Below are positions 35,400 through 44,780 of a stretch of 64,000 bases of DNA, in pieces (position 1 is the stretch's first letter; each line of letters starts with the position of its first letter). Both the position numbers and the translations under genes were made by a program. Source of the DNA: Paenibacillus tyrphae. GTDB taxonomy: Bacteria; Bacillota; Bacilli; Paenibacillales; NBRC-103111. The stretch lies in the NCBI RefSeq assembly GCF_000722545.1, contig NZ_JNVM01000010.1, forward strand, positions 310,001 through 374,000, read 5' to 3'. The notes beneath the pieces are model-generated. The model saw only the letters and a list, made by a program, of their open reading frames with translations, made no database searches and was not told where the DNA came from.

Positions 35400-36188
35400 A
35401 TGGCGACAGCGAGTGCAATCGCGAACCCAAAGGTTGCGAATAAAATCAAAGTAGAGCAATTAAATTTATATTACGGTGAAAATCATGCACTGCATAACAT
35501 TGGGCTGACGATCGAGCAAAATTCCATCGTCGCGTTGATCGGCCCTTCCGGCTGCGGGAAATCGACTTTTCTGCGCACCCTGAACCGGATGAACGATCTG
35601 ATCGACAACGTGCGCATTACCGGCGACATCTATGTGGACGGCCAAAATATTTACGGCCCGGAAACGGACGTCGTGTCCCTGCGCAAGAAGGTCGGCATGG
35701 TGTTCCAGCGTCCGAACCCGTTTCCGATGAGCATTTACGACAATATCGCTTACGGCCCGCGGATTCACGGCACGAAGAAAAAAGCCGTGCTCGACGAAAT
35801 CGTCGAACGCAGCCTGGTGCAGGCCGCCCTGTGGGATGAGGTCAAGGACCGCTTGAACAAGTCGGCGCTCGGTCTCTCCGGCGGTCAGCAGCAGCGCTTG
35901 TGCATTGCGCGTCTGCTTGCCGTCGAGCCGGATGTGCTGCTGATGGATGAGCCGACGTCTGCGCTCGACCCGATCTCGACGCTGAAGGTCGAAGAGCTGA
36001 CGCAGGTATTGAAGGAGAAATATACGATCATCATCGTTACACATAACATGCAGCAAGCTGCGCGGATTTCCGACTACACCTCGTTCTTCTTGAACGGCGT
36101 GCTTGTTGAGTCCGACAAAACGGACAAAATCTTTACCACGCCTTCCGACCAACGGACGGAAGATTACATTACCGGACGGTTCGGATAA
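35400..36188 (+). CDS. pstB: Phosphate ABC transporter ATPase PstB
   Basis: This 262-aa ATP-binding subunit energises phosphate uptake. Walker [10 protein letters not shown] is at about residues 46-54, the ABC signature LSGGQQQRL near 160-168, Walker [12 protein letters not shown] near 180-190, and the switch histidine in VTHNMQQ. Two start codons are possible: ATG 35394 overlaps pstA, whereas ATG 35400 has the better spacing (8 nt) from GGAGGG (35386-35391), so I use 35400. The gene is followed by phoU after 35 nt. Confidence 0.96.
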   Translation: MATASAIANPKVANKIKVEQLNLYYGENHALHNIGLTIEQNSIVALIGPSGCGKSTFLRTLNRMNDLIDNVRITGDIYVDGQNIYGPETDVVSLRKKVGMVFQRPNPFPMSIYDNIAYGPRIHGTKKKAVLDEIVERSLVQAALWDEVKDRLNKSALGLSGGQQQRLCIARLLAVEPDVLLMDEPTSALDPISTLKVEELTQVLKEKYTIIIVTHNMQQAARISDYTSFFLNGVLVESDKTDKIFTTPSDQRTEDYITGRFG

Positions 36189-36223
36189 GTTCTCGGCCGT
36201 TCGGACAAAGGAGCGCTTTATTC

Positions 36224-36883
36224 GTGGATAACCGGTTCAATTTCCATCAATCGCTGGATCTGCTTCAAAAAGACCTGCTTGACATGGGCAACAATGTGGC
36301 AAGGCTCATCCGCCAAGCCGTCGAATCGCTAGCGCGGCTGGATGAGAGCTTGGCCCGGCAAACGATCGAAGAGGACGATCAGATCGACGAGATGACCGCT
36401 AGAATCGAAGAGGATTCACTGCGGCTGATCGCATTGCAGCAGCCGATGGCTAGCGATCTGCGGATTATCAGCATGGCGCTGAAGATCGCCACTGATCTGG
36501 AACGCATTGCAGATCATGCCGTCGATATCGCCAAAATTTGCATCCGGTTGAACGGTCAAGAGCTGGTGAAGCCGCTCGAAGACATTCCGCGCATGGCGGA
36601 GCTGACCCAGAATATGCTGCAGGAAAGTCTGCTGGCTTATACCGAACGCGACGTTCACCGGGCTGCGGCGCTGGCCGAGAAGGACGACGAAGTCGACAAG
36701 CTGTACAGCGTCATCATGAACGATATCATCATGCTGATGGGCACGGATTTTGCCAAAAACAGACAATTGTCCCAGCTCATGCTGGCTGCTCATTTCCTTG
36801 AACGCGTCGCCGATCATTCGACGAATATCGGAGAAGGCGTGATCTTTATGGTCACAGGCAAACGGAAAGATTTGAACGTATAG
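36224..36883 (+). CDS. phoU: Phosphate-specific transport system accessory protein PhoU
   Basis: This 219-aa protein is made of two three-helix PhoU repeats (about residues 10-105 and 115-215). Each carries acidic metal-binding clusters such as EEDDQIDEMTARIEED near 48-63 and EKDDEVDKLY near 150-159. PhoU links PstB activity to PhoR signalling and restrains uptake. The start is GTG at 36224 behind AAAGGAGCG. It closes the pst operon; a strong terminator follows at 36908. Confidence 0.95.
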   Translation: MDNRFNFHQSLDLLQKDLLDMGNNVARLIRQAVESLARLDESLARQTIEEDDQIDEMTARIEEDSLRLIALQQPMASDLRIISMALKIATDLERIADHAVDIAKICIRLNGQELVKPLEDIPRMAELTQNMLQESLLAYTERDVHRAAALAEKDDEVDKLYSVIMNDIIMLMGTDFAKNRQLSQLMLAAHFLERVADHSTNIGEGVIFMVTGKRKDLNV

Positions 36884-36907
36884 CGGATACCGAACGGCTC
36901 CGGCCGG

Positions 36908-36950
36908 AGTCCCGCCGCGCGCTTACACCAAGGCGCGGGTGGGACTTTTT
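36908..36950 (+). terminator. Terminator of the pst-phoU operon
   Basis: AGTCCC and an adjoining GC-rich arm (36908-36922) pair with GGCGCGGGT and GGGACT (36932-36946), followed by T5 and a further T7. Confidence 0.9.
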
Positions 36951-36960
36951 GCTTTTTTTG

Positions 36961-36978
36961 CCATCGTAAAAAAACACA
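36961..36978 (+). repeat. 18-bp element CCATCGTAAAAAAACACA, copy 1
   Basis: This 18-nt sequence occurs identically at 38920-38937. Copy 1 lies 75 nt before the first ABC permease gene and copy 2 about 105 nt before the solute-binding lipoprotein gene. It is a plausible binding site for a YesN-type regulator encoded downstream. Confidence 0.6.
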
Positions 36979-37052
36979 GCTTCCGTGCAACTTTCTCCAT
37001 TTGAAACGAATCCCCCTCATAGTAAGATCGAACCATAAAGGAGGAATGCAGC

Positions 37053-38009
37053 ATGGAAGCCAAGCTGGAGAGGGCGGTACGTTCCGCAGTTAAACCGTCG
37101 CGGGCCCGGGAAACGTGGAGGCTGATGAAGAAGTACAAGGCCATTTATATCCTTTCGCTGCCCAGCATTTTATATTTCGTGATATTCAAATACGTTCCTT
37201 TGATGGGCTCGGTCATGGCGTTTCAAAACTACAACATTTTTAAAGGAATTGCGGGGAGTCCGTGGATCGGGCTTGAAAATTTTCAGCGGATGTTCGCCTA
37301 TGACGAGTTTTTGCGTATTTTAAAAAACACGATTCTGATCGGATTTTACGATTTGATCTTCGCTTTTCCGTTTCCGATCGTGCTGGCGCTGCTCCTGAAT
37401 GAAATGCGGCTGCTGATGTTCAAGCGGATTATTCAGACGGTGGTGTATATGCCGCACTTCTTGTCGTGGGTCATTGTCGGCGGGATTGCGATCGGCATTT
37501 TGTCTCCGACGACGGGGGTCGTCAATCATTTGCTGGGCTGGTTCGGGATCGAGCCGATTTATTTTTTGGGCGAAGATTCGTACATCCGCACCATCCTGGT
37601 CAGCTCGGGCATCTGGAAAGACAGCGGTTGGGGGACGATCGTCTATTTGGCGGCGCTGGCCGGGGTCAATCCGGAAATGTACGAGGCGGCCGTCATGGAC
37701 GGCGCGAACCGCTGGCGGCAGACGATATCGATCACGATTCCGACAATTATGCCGACCATCGTCATCTTGTTCCTGCTGCATATCGGCCATTTCCTCGATT
37801 TCGGATTCGAGCGGGTCTATGTGTTCCTCAATTCGCTCAACGAAGGGTCGGGGGATATTATGGACACTTATATTTACCGGGTCGGCTTGGTGGGGCGTCA
37901 ATACAGCTTCACGACCGCCGTCGGGCTGTTCAAATCGGTCGTCGGGCTGGCGCTGATCATGCTTGGCAACGCGCTAAGCCGCAAAGCGACCGGACAAGGA
38001 CTATATTAG
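37053..38009 (+). CDS. Sugar ABC transporter permease (LplB type)
   Basis: This 318-aa permease of the carbohydrate uptake 1 family is of the LplB subtype frequent in Paenibacillus. An N-terminal basic tail (about residues 1-30) precedes six transmembrane helices. The marker stretches YVPLMGSVMAFQNYNIFKG (about 46-64) and EAAVMDGANRWRQTISITIP (about 211-230, the EAA coupling loop) are clear. It is followed after 8 nt by the second permease. No ATPase gene is in the cluster, which is normal: such systems share an MsmX-like ATPase encoded elsewhere. Likely cargo is an oligosaccharide or uronate-containing glycan fragment. Confidence 0.93.
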   Translation: MEAKLERAVRSAVKPSRARETWRLMKKYKAIYILSLPSILYFVIFKYVPLMGSVMAFQNYNIFKGIAGSPWIGLENFQRMFAYDEFLRILKNTILIGFYDLIFAFPFPIVLALLLNEMRLLMFKRIIQTVVYMPHFLSWVIVGGIAIGILSPTTGVVNHLLGWFGIEPIYFLGEDSYIRTILVSSGIWKDSGWGTIVYLAALAGVNPEMYEAAVMDGANRWRQTISITIPTIMPTIVILFLLHIGHFLDFGFERVYVFLNSLNEGSGDIMDTYIYRVGLVGRQYSFTTAVGLFKSVVGLALIMLGNALSRKATGQGLY

Positions 38010-38017
38010 GCGGGTGA

Positions 38018-38893
38018 ATGCAGATGAATCATATAACTCCGGCGGGACGGGTATTCTCGGTATTGAACTATGTTGTGCTTACGATTCTTGCGGCGACGAT
38101 GATCCTGCCGCTGCTTCACGTGGTCGCCCAATCGCTCAGCGCCGACGCCGCGATCAACAGCGGGAAGGTGACGCTGTGGCCGGTACAATTTACGCTTGAA
38201 AATTATCAGTTGATCTTAAAAGACGCCTCTGTCTGGCGCTCCTTCTCGGTCAGCCTGTTCATCACCGTCGTCGGAACGGTCATCAATCTGATCGCCACCG
38301 CGGCGCTCGCTTACCCGCTATCGCGGCCGGAATATGCGGGCCGTACGTACGTGCTGCTTATGGTGCTCGTCACGTTGATTTTCCAGGCGCCGCTGATTCC
38401 GAACTATTTGCTGGTCAAGAACTTGCACCTGCTCGATACGGTGTGGGCGTTAATTATCCCGAGCGCCATCAGCGCGTACAATCTGTTCGTCATGCGTTCC
38501 TTCTTCGTCAACCTGCCGAACGAGCTGATCGATGGCGGCCGGATGGACGGCTGCGGCGAAATGCGTATCGTGTGGAGCATCGTGCTTCCGTTGTCCAAGC
38601 CGGCGATGGCGACCATGGGCCTGTTCTATGCGGTATCGCACTGGAATACGTACTCCAATGCCTTGTATTATATTAATAACCGGGCGCTCTACCCGCTGCA
38701 GGTCCGCTTGCGCGAAATCGTCATTACCGACTTCTTCGGCTCGTCCGACCAGCTGTCGCAGTTTACGAACACGTCGCCGGAAGGCATCAAAATGGCGATT
38801 ATTACGGTGGCGACGATTCCGATCATGATGATTTATCCGTTTCTTCAGCGCTATTTTGTCAAAGGGATGCTGATCGGCTCGATCAAATCGTAA
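38018..38893 (+). CDS. Sugar ABC transporter permease (YtcP/AraQ type)
   Basis: This 291-aa second permease has six transmembrane helices, the coupling loop ELIDGGRMDGCGEMRIVWSI at about residues 168-187, and the family C-terminus YPFLQRYFVKGMLIGSIKS. The start may be ATG 38018 or ATG 38024; GGGTGA lies just before both. It pairs with the LplB-type protein to form the channel for the lipoprotein-delivered substrate. Confidence 0.93.
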   Translation: MQMNHITPAGRVFSVLNYVVLTILAATMILPLLHVVAQSLSADAAINSGKVTLWPVQFTLENYQLILKDASVWRSFSVSLFITVVGTVINLIATAALAYPLSRPEYAGRTYVLLMVLVTLIFQAPLIPNYLLVKNLHLLDTVWALIIPSAISAYNLFVMRSFFVNLPNELIDGGRMDGCGEMRIVWSIVLPLSKPAMATMGLFYAVSHWNTYSNALYYINNRALYPLQVRLREIVITDFFGSSDQLSQFTNTSPEGIKMAIITVATIPIMMIYPFLQRYFVKGMLIGSIKS

Positions 38894-38919
38894 CCGTTCA
38901 TCAGACGACAGAACAGGCC

Positions 38920-38937
38920 CCATCGTAAAAAAACACA
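38920..38937 (+). repeat. 18-bp element CCATCGTAAAAAAACACA, copy 2
   Basis: Identical to 36961-36978. It lies between the second permease gene and the solute-binding protein gene, suggesting a separate regulated start of transcription for the lipoprotein. Confidence 0.6.
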
Positions 38938-39043
38938 TTGTGATAATAAGTTAGCCAATTCTATGATTGATTTGAAATCGCTATCATTTGAATGGGGCAG
39001 CATGCACATCCACATACTTTTTAAGCGAAAGAAGGGGTTCGAC

Positions 39044-40597
39044 TTGAAAAAGCTCATCAGTACGGTGCTGGTCGGTTCGCTGGCAGTAACGGCAGCCGGA
39101 TGCGGCGGCGGCAAGAATGAAAGCGAAGCGCCGGGTGCCGACGGGAAGCAGGGGCCGACAAAATTTACGATTTCGCTGAACACGAGCGGCAATGCATATG
39201 CGGAAAGCTCGCCGAATATTAACGAAGACAAATGGGTTAAAAAGCTGGAGAAGCTGGCAAATGTGGACATGGATATCCGCTTTCTCCCGCTCAAGGAATT
39301 CGACCAGAAAATGGCCGTCATGTTCGCCGGTAACGACATCCCCGACGTTGTTCAGGGCAGCAGCGTGAACAGCAAGGCGATGTCCGGCTCGGTGGAGGCC
39401 GGGCTGTTCATGCCGCTGGACGATCTGCTGAAAGAATATGCGCCGAATCTGATGAAGCAGGTGCCGAAGCAGGCTTGGGACGAGGTCAGCTACCAGGGCA
39501 AAATTTACGCCGTTCCGGCATGGCTGTCCAATCCGTCGCGGCGTGCGCTCTTCATCCGGACGGACCTGCTGGAGAAAACGGGCCTGCCCACGCCCAAGAC
39601 GGTCGAGGACATGCTGAACGTGATGCGCGCGATGAAAAAGCTCGGCGTCGAGAATCCGTACCAGATCCGGGAAAAATTCAAGTATGCCGATACGATTTTC
39701 GGCTCCTACGACGTCATCGGTTCCCAATTCGAGCTGCAGGATGGGCAGGTTGTTCCGAAATTTTTTGACGTGGAAAATATGACGAAAGCGCTCCAAGCCT
39801 ACAAAACGATGTTCGACGAAGGCTTGATTCCGAAAGATTTTGCGACGGTTACGTCGACCGACTACGGTAAAAATATCGAGGCCGGTAAAGTCGGCATGTG
39901 GTCCGCCAATGCGGAAGGGATGGCCAACTACCGTACCAAGGTGAAGAAGGTCGTGCCCGAGGCCAAAATCGATATTATTCCGTCGCCGAAAGGCCCGGAA
40001 GGATACGGCGGTCATCTCTTGTACGGCTCCTTATCCACCGCTTTGTATATCAACAAAAACGTAAAGAAGGAAACGGCGATCAGCATCGTCAAATTTTTGG
40101 ACTGGATGCTGACCGACGAAGCGGAGAAGTTTTTCAGCATCGGGGTGGAAGGCGAGAACTACACCGTAGAGAACGGGCAGATCAAGTACAAATTCCCGCA
40201 AACGAAAGAAGAAGTGGACGAAGAGGGCTTCCGCAACAATCTGTGGTGGGCGCATGACATTACCATCAACAAGCTCCGCTCCTCCTTGTCCCAGGACGGC
40301 AAGGACTTGGCGAAAGCGTTCGATACGGTGCTGGCCAAAGAAGGGCTCGGTACGATCGAATTCACGCCGACGCTGAATGCGTTCGCCAAATACCCGGATC
40401 TGATGCCGACGACCGATACGGCCCCGAAGCTGATCATCGACCATATGGTCAAAATGATCTACGGCAAGGAGCCGATCTCCGATTGGCCGAAGGTCATCGA
40501 AGAATACAAAGCCAAAGGCGGCAACGAAGTCATTAAGGAAGCGACGGACCGCTACAACAAGAAGGAAGGCGTCATTGTCCGCAACAATGTGAAGTAA
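39044..40597 (+). CDS. Extracellular sugar-binding lipoprotein (LplA/YtcQ type)
   Basis: This 517-aa solute-binding protein has a signal peptide ending in the lipobox TAAGC at about residues 15-19, followed by a glycine-rich linker and the large two-lobed domain typical of LplA-like receptors. The start is taken as TTG 39044, with AAGGGG (39032-39037) 6 nt upstream. This places the lysines and hydrophobic core at a proper signal peptide start, while the longer frame from 38963 would bury them. A duplicated control element lies about 105 nt upstream. It should deliver an oligosaccharide to the two permeases. Confidence 0.9.
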   Translation: MKKLISTVLVGSLAVTAAGCGGGKNESEAPGADGKQGPTKFTISLNTSGNAYAESSPNINEDKWVKKLEKLANVDMDIRFLPLKEFDQKMAVMFAGNDIPDVVQGSSVNSKAMSGSVEAGLFMPLDDLLKEYAPNLMKQVPKQAWDEVSYQGKIYAVPAWLSNPSRRALFIRTDLLEKTGLPTPKTVEDMLNVMRAMKKLGVENPYQIREKFKYADTIFGSYDVIGSQFELQDGQVVPKFFDVENMTKALQAYKTMFDEGLIPKDFATVTSTDYGKNIEAGKVGMWSANAEGMANYRTKVKKVVPEAKIDIIPSPKGPEGYGGHLLYGSLSTALYINKNVKKETAISIVKFLDWMLTDEAEKFFSIGVEGENYTVENGQIKYKFPQTKEEVDEEGFRNNLWWAHDITINKLRSSLSQDGKDLAKAFDTVLAKEGLGTIEFTPTLNAFAKYPDLMPTTDTAPKLIIDHMVKMIYGKEPISDWPKVIEEYKAKGGNEVIKEATDRYNKKEGVIVRNNVK

Positions 40598-40692
40598 CGG
40601 TCTGCGACCGGAAAGCCGCTGTCCGTCAAGGCCAACTATCTCATTGCCCTGCATCCCGAAGGCATAGTAAAATCATCATACAGATCACGGTG

Positions 40693-40731
40693 AAGTATCC
40701 GTTCCCGGCTTTGTCCGGAGCGGATACTTTT
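40693..40731 (+). terminator. Terminator between lipoprotein and regulator genes
   Basis: AAGTATCCG (40693-40701) pairs with CGGATACTT (40721-40729) plus T's. It may reduce read-through into the regulators. Confidence 0.85.
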
Positions 40732-40763
40732 CCCTTAGGCGGACCTTACAGGAGGGGTGTTCC

Positions 40764-41789
40764 ATGCATTTGCTCATCGTGGACGACGAGCCGGTCATCC
40801 GCAGAGGCTTGGTCAAAATGGCGGAGCAGTACAGTCCCGCGTTCGACGGCATCACTACTGCGGAGAACGGAGCGAAAGCGCTGGAGCTGATCCGCGCGCA
40901 CGAGCCCGACATCGTGCTGACCGATATCCGGATGCCCAAGATGGACGGACTGGAGCTGTGCCGCAGCATTCACGAAGAATTCCCCGATATTCAAACGGTC
41001 GTCATCTCCGGGTTCAACGATTTCGAGTACGCGCAAAAATGTCTGGCTTACGGCGTGAAGCAATATTTGCTCAAGCCCGCGACGAAGCCCGAGCTGCATG
41101 AAGCGCTGGATACGGTGCTCAAACGGAAAATGAAAGGCTACGTGCCGGTATCCAAATACGTCGAATGGGTAGGGAAGCTGGAGCAGTGCATTTGGGCCAA
41201 CCAAACGGACGAGCTTGCCCGGTATTTGGAGCAGTGGCGGGGCTACTATCTCGACTCCGGCTTGTCCGCCGCGAAGCTTCGGGAGCTGCTCGGCGATTGT
41301 ATCCGCCTGCTTGTTCAGCGGCTGCAGGAGCGGAACGCTTTTTCGGTGTCCCCGGAGACGAAGGAGGCGATTGCCGGTCATACGAAGACCGAGCTGCTGG
41401 ACGATTTCGAGCAGACGCTGCAGGCGATATACCGGAAGTTGATCTCGGCACGCCGCGGGCAATTCAAGGACCCGATGGAAGAAGCGAAGGCCTACATCGA
41501 TCAGCACTTGTCCAAGGAAGTCACTCTGGAGGAAGTGGCCGAGCTTGTCGGGCTGACCCCGACTTATTTCAGCTCGCTGTTCAAAAAAATGACCTCCGAA
41601 ACGTTTGTCCAATACCGGATCAAGCGCCGGATGGAGAAAGCGCTTCAATTGATGGCCCAGTCCCATATTCGTATTGTGGACGTGGCTTTGGAGGTCGGGT
41701 ACGACGACTATCCGCATTTTACGAAAACGTTTAAAAAGATCGTCGGCATTTCGCCTTCGGAATACCGCAGCCAACTGGGGATCAAATGA
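40764..41789 (+). CDS. YesN-type response regulator with AraC DNA-binding domain (first)
   Basis: This 341-aa regulator has a receiver domain (about residues 1-120; VDDEP, phospho-acceptor in VLTDIRMPKMDG near 55, LLKPAT), a middle helical region, and a C-terminal AraC/XylS double helix-turn-helix (about 240-341). The latter contains GLTPTYFSSLFKKMT and GYDDYPHFTKTFKKIVG. AGGAGGGG precedes the ATG. The stop overlaps the kinase start as ATGA. Such regulators activate transporters for plant or algal glycans, and here the natural target is the permease/lipoprotein set upstream. Confidence 0.92.
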   Translation: MHLLIVDDEPVIRRGLVKMAEQYSPAFDGITTAENGAKALELIRAHEPDIVLTDIRMPKMDGLELCRSIHEEFPDIQTVVISGFNDFEYAQKCLAYGVKQYLLKPATKPELHEALDTVLKRKMKGYVPVSKYVEWVGKLEQCIWANQTDELARYLEQWRGYYLDSGLSAAKLRELLGDCIRLLVQRLQERNAFSVSPETKEAIAGHTKTELLDDFEQTLQAIYRKLISARRGQFKDPMEEAKAYIDQHLSKEVTLEEVAELVGLTPTYFSSLFKKMTSETFVQYRIKRRMEKALQLMAQSHIRIVDVALEVGYDDYPHFTKTFKKIVGISPSEYRSQLGIK

Positions 41790-43609
41790 AAAAGGCGAGC
41801 CTGTACCGGAAGCTGTTCCTCTATTTCTTGATCGTCATTATCGTCTCGCTGACGACGGTCGGTATCGTCACGTATTACGCCTCGTCTCAGGAACTGGACC
41901 GGATGGTGGAGGGCCAGCTGTCCCAGATGGTCGGCAATGCGGCTTACCATACGGATCTGTATCTGAAATCGTATGAGCGATCCATGGTTTCGCTGCTGAC
42001 CAACAAGGAGGTCAAACGTTTTATCGACCTGCCGGCAGGGCTGGAGGGATACGAATTCTATGAGATTCAGAAGCAGATCAAGGAATATGTGATCGACCCG
42101 ATCTTTATACGGAATCCCGAGATTACGGCCGTTTATTCGATCAGCTTCAACGGGAACGCCGTGTATTACTATAACGAAGTCACGGGAACGTCGTTTACAC
42201 CGGAGCAAATCAAGGAGCAGCTGGCCTTCTTTAAAACGAATACGTCGCCATACGGCAGCCTCAGCGTGCTGAACCGCAGCATTATCGAAAGCCAGAACAA
42301 CCGGACGATCACGCTCGTGCGCCAAATTCGCGGCTTAACGTCTTCGGAGCCGCAAGGCATCCTCGCGATCGAGCTACGTTCGGCCGAGCTTTCGGAGCTG
42401 TGGAAAGGCATTGAGCTCACCAGCACCGGCTTCTTCTTCATCGTCGACGAGAGAGGACGGATCGTGTATCACCCCCAAAGGGAGCGGATTGGGGAAACCG
42501 TACAGCCCGAGCTGAAGCGCAGCATCGTCGAATCGGGCCTGCAGTCCTTCGTGGCGGAGGAAAACGGAGAGCGGCGCTTGTACCAGAGCCGGAAGTCCGC
42601 GTATTCGGGCTGGCATCTCGTCGTGTCCATGCCGATGGCCGAGCTGCGGAAGCCGGTGGATACGATTCGCGTCACTTCGATCGTCGTCGGTCTGTTTACG
42701 CTCGTGTTCGCGTTATGGCTGGCCTTCCGTTTCGGCAAGTCGATTACCGGGCCGATCCGGATGCTCAAGGAAGGCATGCGGGAGACCGAGAAGGGTAACT
42801 GGGCGACTATTCCGCTTCCCGAGCAGCGGCAGCGGGACGAAATCATGGAGCTGATGATCCGCTACAATCTGATGGTCAACCGGTTGTCGGAACTCGTGGA
42901 CAAGGTGTATCAGGCGGAGCTGAAAAACCATGAAATCCAGATGGAGCGGCAAAAGGCGGAGTTCCAATCGCTGCAGCTTCAGATCAATCCGCATTTTTTA
43001 TACAATACGCTGGAGACGATTGTGTGTTATGCCTTCGTTGAGGATTCGGACGAAATTTCGGAGATTGTGCGGGCGCTGGCTTACATGCTGCGTTATTCCG
43101 TACAGACGAATCTGGAGGAAATCACGGTAGCCAACGAGCTGAAGCATGTGCTTAACTTTATGATCGTGCTGAAACACCGGGTCGGGCGGGAGTTTGAGAT
43201 CGACGTCGCCGTGAAGCCGGAGCTGCTGCTTCACAAGATGGTTCGGCTGACGCTGCAGCCGCTCGTCGAAAACGTATTTCAGCATGCGTTCGAAGGCGGC
43301 GTGGAGGATTATCACTGCATCCGGATCGATGCGGGCGAAGGGGACGGGACGTTCTGGGTCAGCGTCGAGGACAACGGGAACGGCATCCCGGAAGACCGTC
43401 TGGCGGAGCTGCGGGAGAAGCTGGAAGCGAACCGTCTTGTCGACGGAGGGGACGATGCGGCCGGCAAGAAGGGCGGAATTGGCATTGTTAACGTGCACAG
43501 GCGCATTCAGATGGTGTTCGGCGAGCAATACGGTTTGCACATCGAGAGCCGGCTTGACGAGGGAACGAAAGTCACGATGATCATGCCTTCCTCAGGAAGG
43601 CCGTCATGA
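41786..43609 (+). CDS. YesM-type sensor histidine kinase
   Basis: This 607-aa kinase has a TM at about residues 10-32, a large extracellular double-Cache-like sensor (about 33-290) and a second TM (about 298-318). HAMP follows (about 320-375), then the His-kinase domain with the phosphorylated histidine in LQINPHFLYNTLETI near 400 and HATPase motifs (VENVFQHAFEGG, EDNGNGIP, GGIGIVNVHRR). It overlaps the first YesN gene by 4 nt and precedes a second YesN gene by 37 nt. The sensor probably reads an extracellular sugar or a loaded lipoprotein. Confidence 0.93.
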   Translation: MKKASLYRKLFLYFLIVIIVSLTTVGIVTYYASSQELDRMVEGQLSQMVGNAAYHTDLYLKSYERSMVSLLTNKEVKRFIDLPAGLEGYEFYEIQKQIKEYVIDPIFIRNPEITAVYSISFNGNAVYYYNEVTGTSFTPEQIKEQLAFFKTNTSPYGSLSVLNRSIIESQNNRTITLVRQIRGLTSSEPQGILAIELRSAELSELWKGIELTSTGFFFIVDERGRIVYHPQRERIGETVQPELKRSIVESGLQSFVAEENGERRLYQSRKSAYSGWHLVVSMPMAELRKPVDTIRVTSIVVGLFTLVFALWLAFRFGKSITGPIRMLKEGMRETEKGNWATIPLPEQRQRDEIMELMIRYNLMVNRLSELVDKVYQAELKNHEIQMERQKAEFQSLQLQINPHFLYNTLETIVCYAFVEDSDEISEIVRALAYMLRYSVQTNLEEITVANELKHVLNFMIVLKHRVGREFEIDVAVKPELLLHKMVRLTLQPLVENVFQHAFEGGVEDYHCIRIDAGEGDGTFWVSVEDNGNGIPEDRLAELREKLEANRLVDGGDDAAGKKGGIGIVNVHRRIQMVFGEQYGLHIESRLDEGTKVTMIMPSSGRPS

Positions 43610-43646
43610 GCGCCGACGGTTGCGGTTGAGCGAAGGGGGGATTGGG

Positions 43647-44669
43647 ATGCATGTTGTCGTCGTCGAAGACGAGCCGATGATCCGGCTCGGGCTTGCCCGC
43701 ATGGTCGAACGGTATGGGACGGGAGGGATTCGCGTTACCGTCTTGGCCAATGGCGAGGAGGCTGCCGCTTTGATTCGGGAGACGCCGCCCGATCTGGTTC
43801 TCACGGATATTCGGATGCCCCGTATGGACGGGCTTGAGCTGTGCAGAATCATCTCGGAAACCCGGCCTTCCGTCAAAACCGTCGTCATCTCCGGTTACGG
43901 AGAATTTGCGTATGCGCAAAAATGCCTGACATACGGGGTCAAGGAATACCTGCTCAAGCCGGTCACGCCTGGCGAGCTGTATTCGGTGCTGGACCGCGTT
44001 CTGAAACCGGCTCAGGCCGATGCGCCGTCCATTTCGGAATACGAGCAGTGGCTCGATTCGTTGGAGGAAGCGATCTGGAGCGCCGACCCGGACGCGGCTG
44101 CCGCCTGCTGGACGGAAGGGAAGGACCGGTATTTCGAAGCGCATGCTTTGCCTGAGCGGATGAACGCAGCCGTCAACGACGTGCTCCGCTTGCTGGTGAA
44201 GCGGCTGAACGCCAGAGACATCTTCCTCTTTCCCGAGCCTCTCGAGCGGCGAAGTTTTCGTGCCCGTCAGGAAGCCCTGGCCTTTCTGGAGGAAGAGATT
44301 TTCAAGCTGTCCGGACTGCTGCAAACCTACCGCGGCGGCAACCTGAAGAACGTCTGGGAAGAAGCGAGAGCGTATATCGACGAACATCTTGCGACGGACA
44401 TCAGCCTGGAGGAGGTCGCCGGGAAAATGGGCCTCGCGCCGACTTACTTCAGCCACCTGTTCAAAAAATCGACGAACGAGACGTTCGTGCAGTACCGCAT
44501 CCGCAAACGGATGGAAATGGCCAAGCGGCTGCTGGAAATTCCCCACTATAAAGTAATCGACGTCTCCATGGCCGTCGGCTACCAGAGCTATCCGCACTTC
44601 TCCATCCTGTTTAAAAAGGCGGTCGGCTGTTCCCCTTCCGAGTACCGCCAATCGATCGGCATCAAATAA
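43647..44669 (+). CDS. YesN-type response regulator with AraC DNA-binding domain (second)
   Basis: This 340-aa regulator is similar along its whole length to the one at 40764. The receiver has VEDEP, VLTDIRMPRMDG near 54 and YLLKPVT. The AraC domain has GLAPTYFSHLFKKST and GYQSYPHFSILFKKAVG. Both share an identical AYAQKCL/EYAQKCL-like helix and the GIK C-terminus, so they probably come from a duplication around the kinase gene. The ATG at 43647 has GAAGGGGGG 6 nt upstream; the earlier TTG at 43620 is unsupported. Whether both regulators take phosphate from the one kinase is unknown. Confidence 0.9.
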   Translation: MHVVVVEDEPMIRLGLARMVERYGTGGIRVTVLANGEEAAALIRETPPDLVLTDIRMPRMDGLELCRIISETRPSVKTVVISGYGEFAYAQKCLTYGVKEYLLKPVTPGELYSVLDRVLKPAQADAPSISEYEQWLDSLEEAIWSADPDAAAACWTEGKDRYFEAHALPERMNAAVNDVLRLLVKRLNARDIFLFPEPLERRSFRARQEALAFLEEEIFKLSGLLQTYRGGNLKNVWEEARAYIDEHLATDISLEEVAGKMGLAPTYFSHLFKKSTNETFVQYRIRKRMEMAKRLLEIPHYKVIDVSMAVGYQSYPHFSILFKKAVGCSPSEYRQSIGIK

Positions 44670-44780
44670 GACGGCCTCCCCGCAAATATTTACAATCGTT
44701 TAACAAACCGGGACGTTCCGTGTTAACACTGGGATAAAATTCCCATGGTATAGTAGATCCAAAGACACGGAAAGTCAGGG

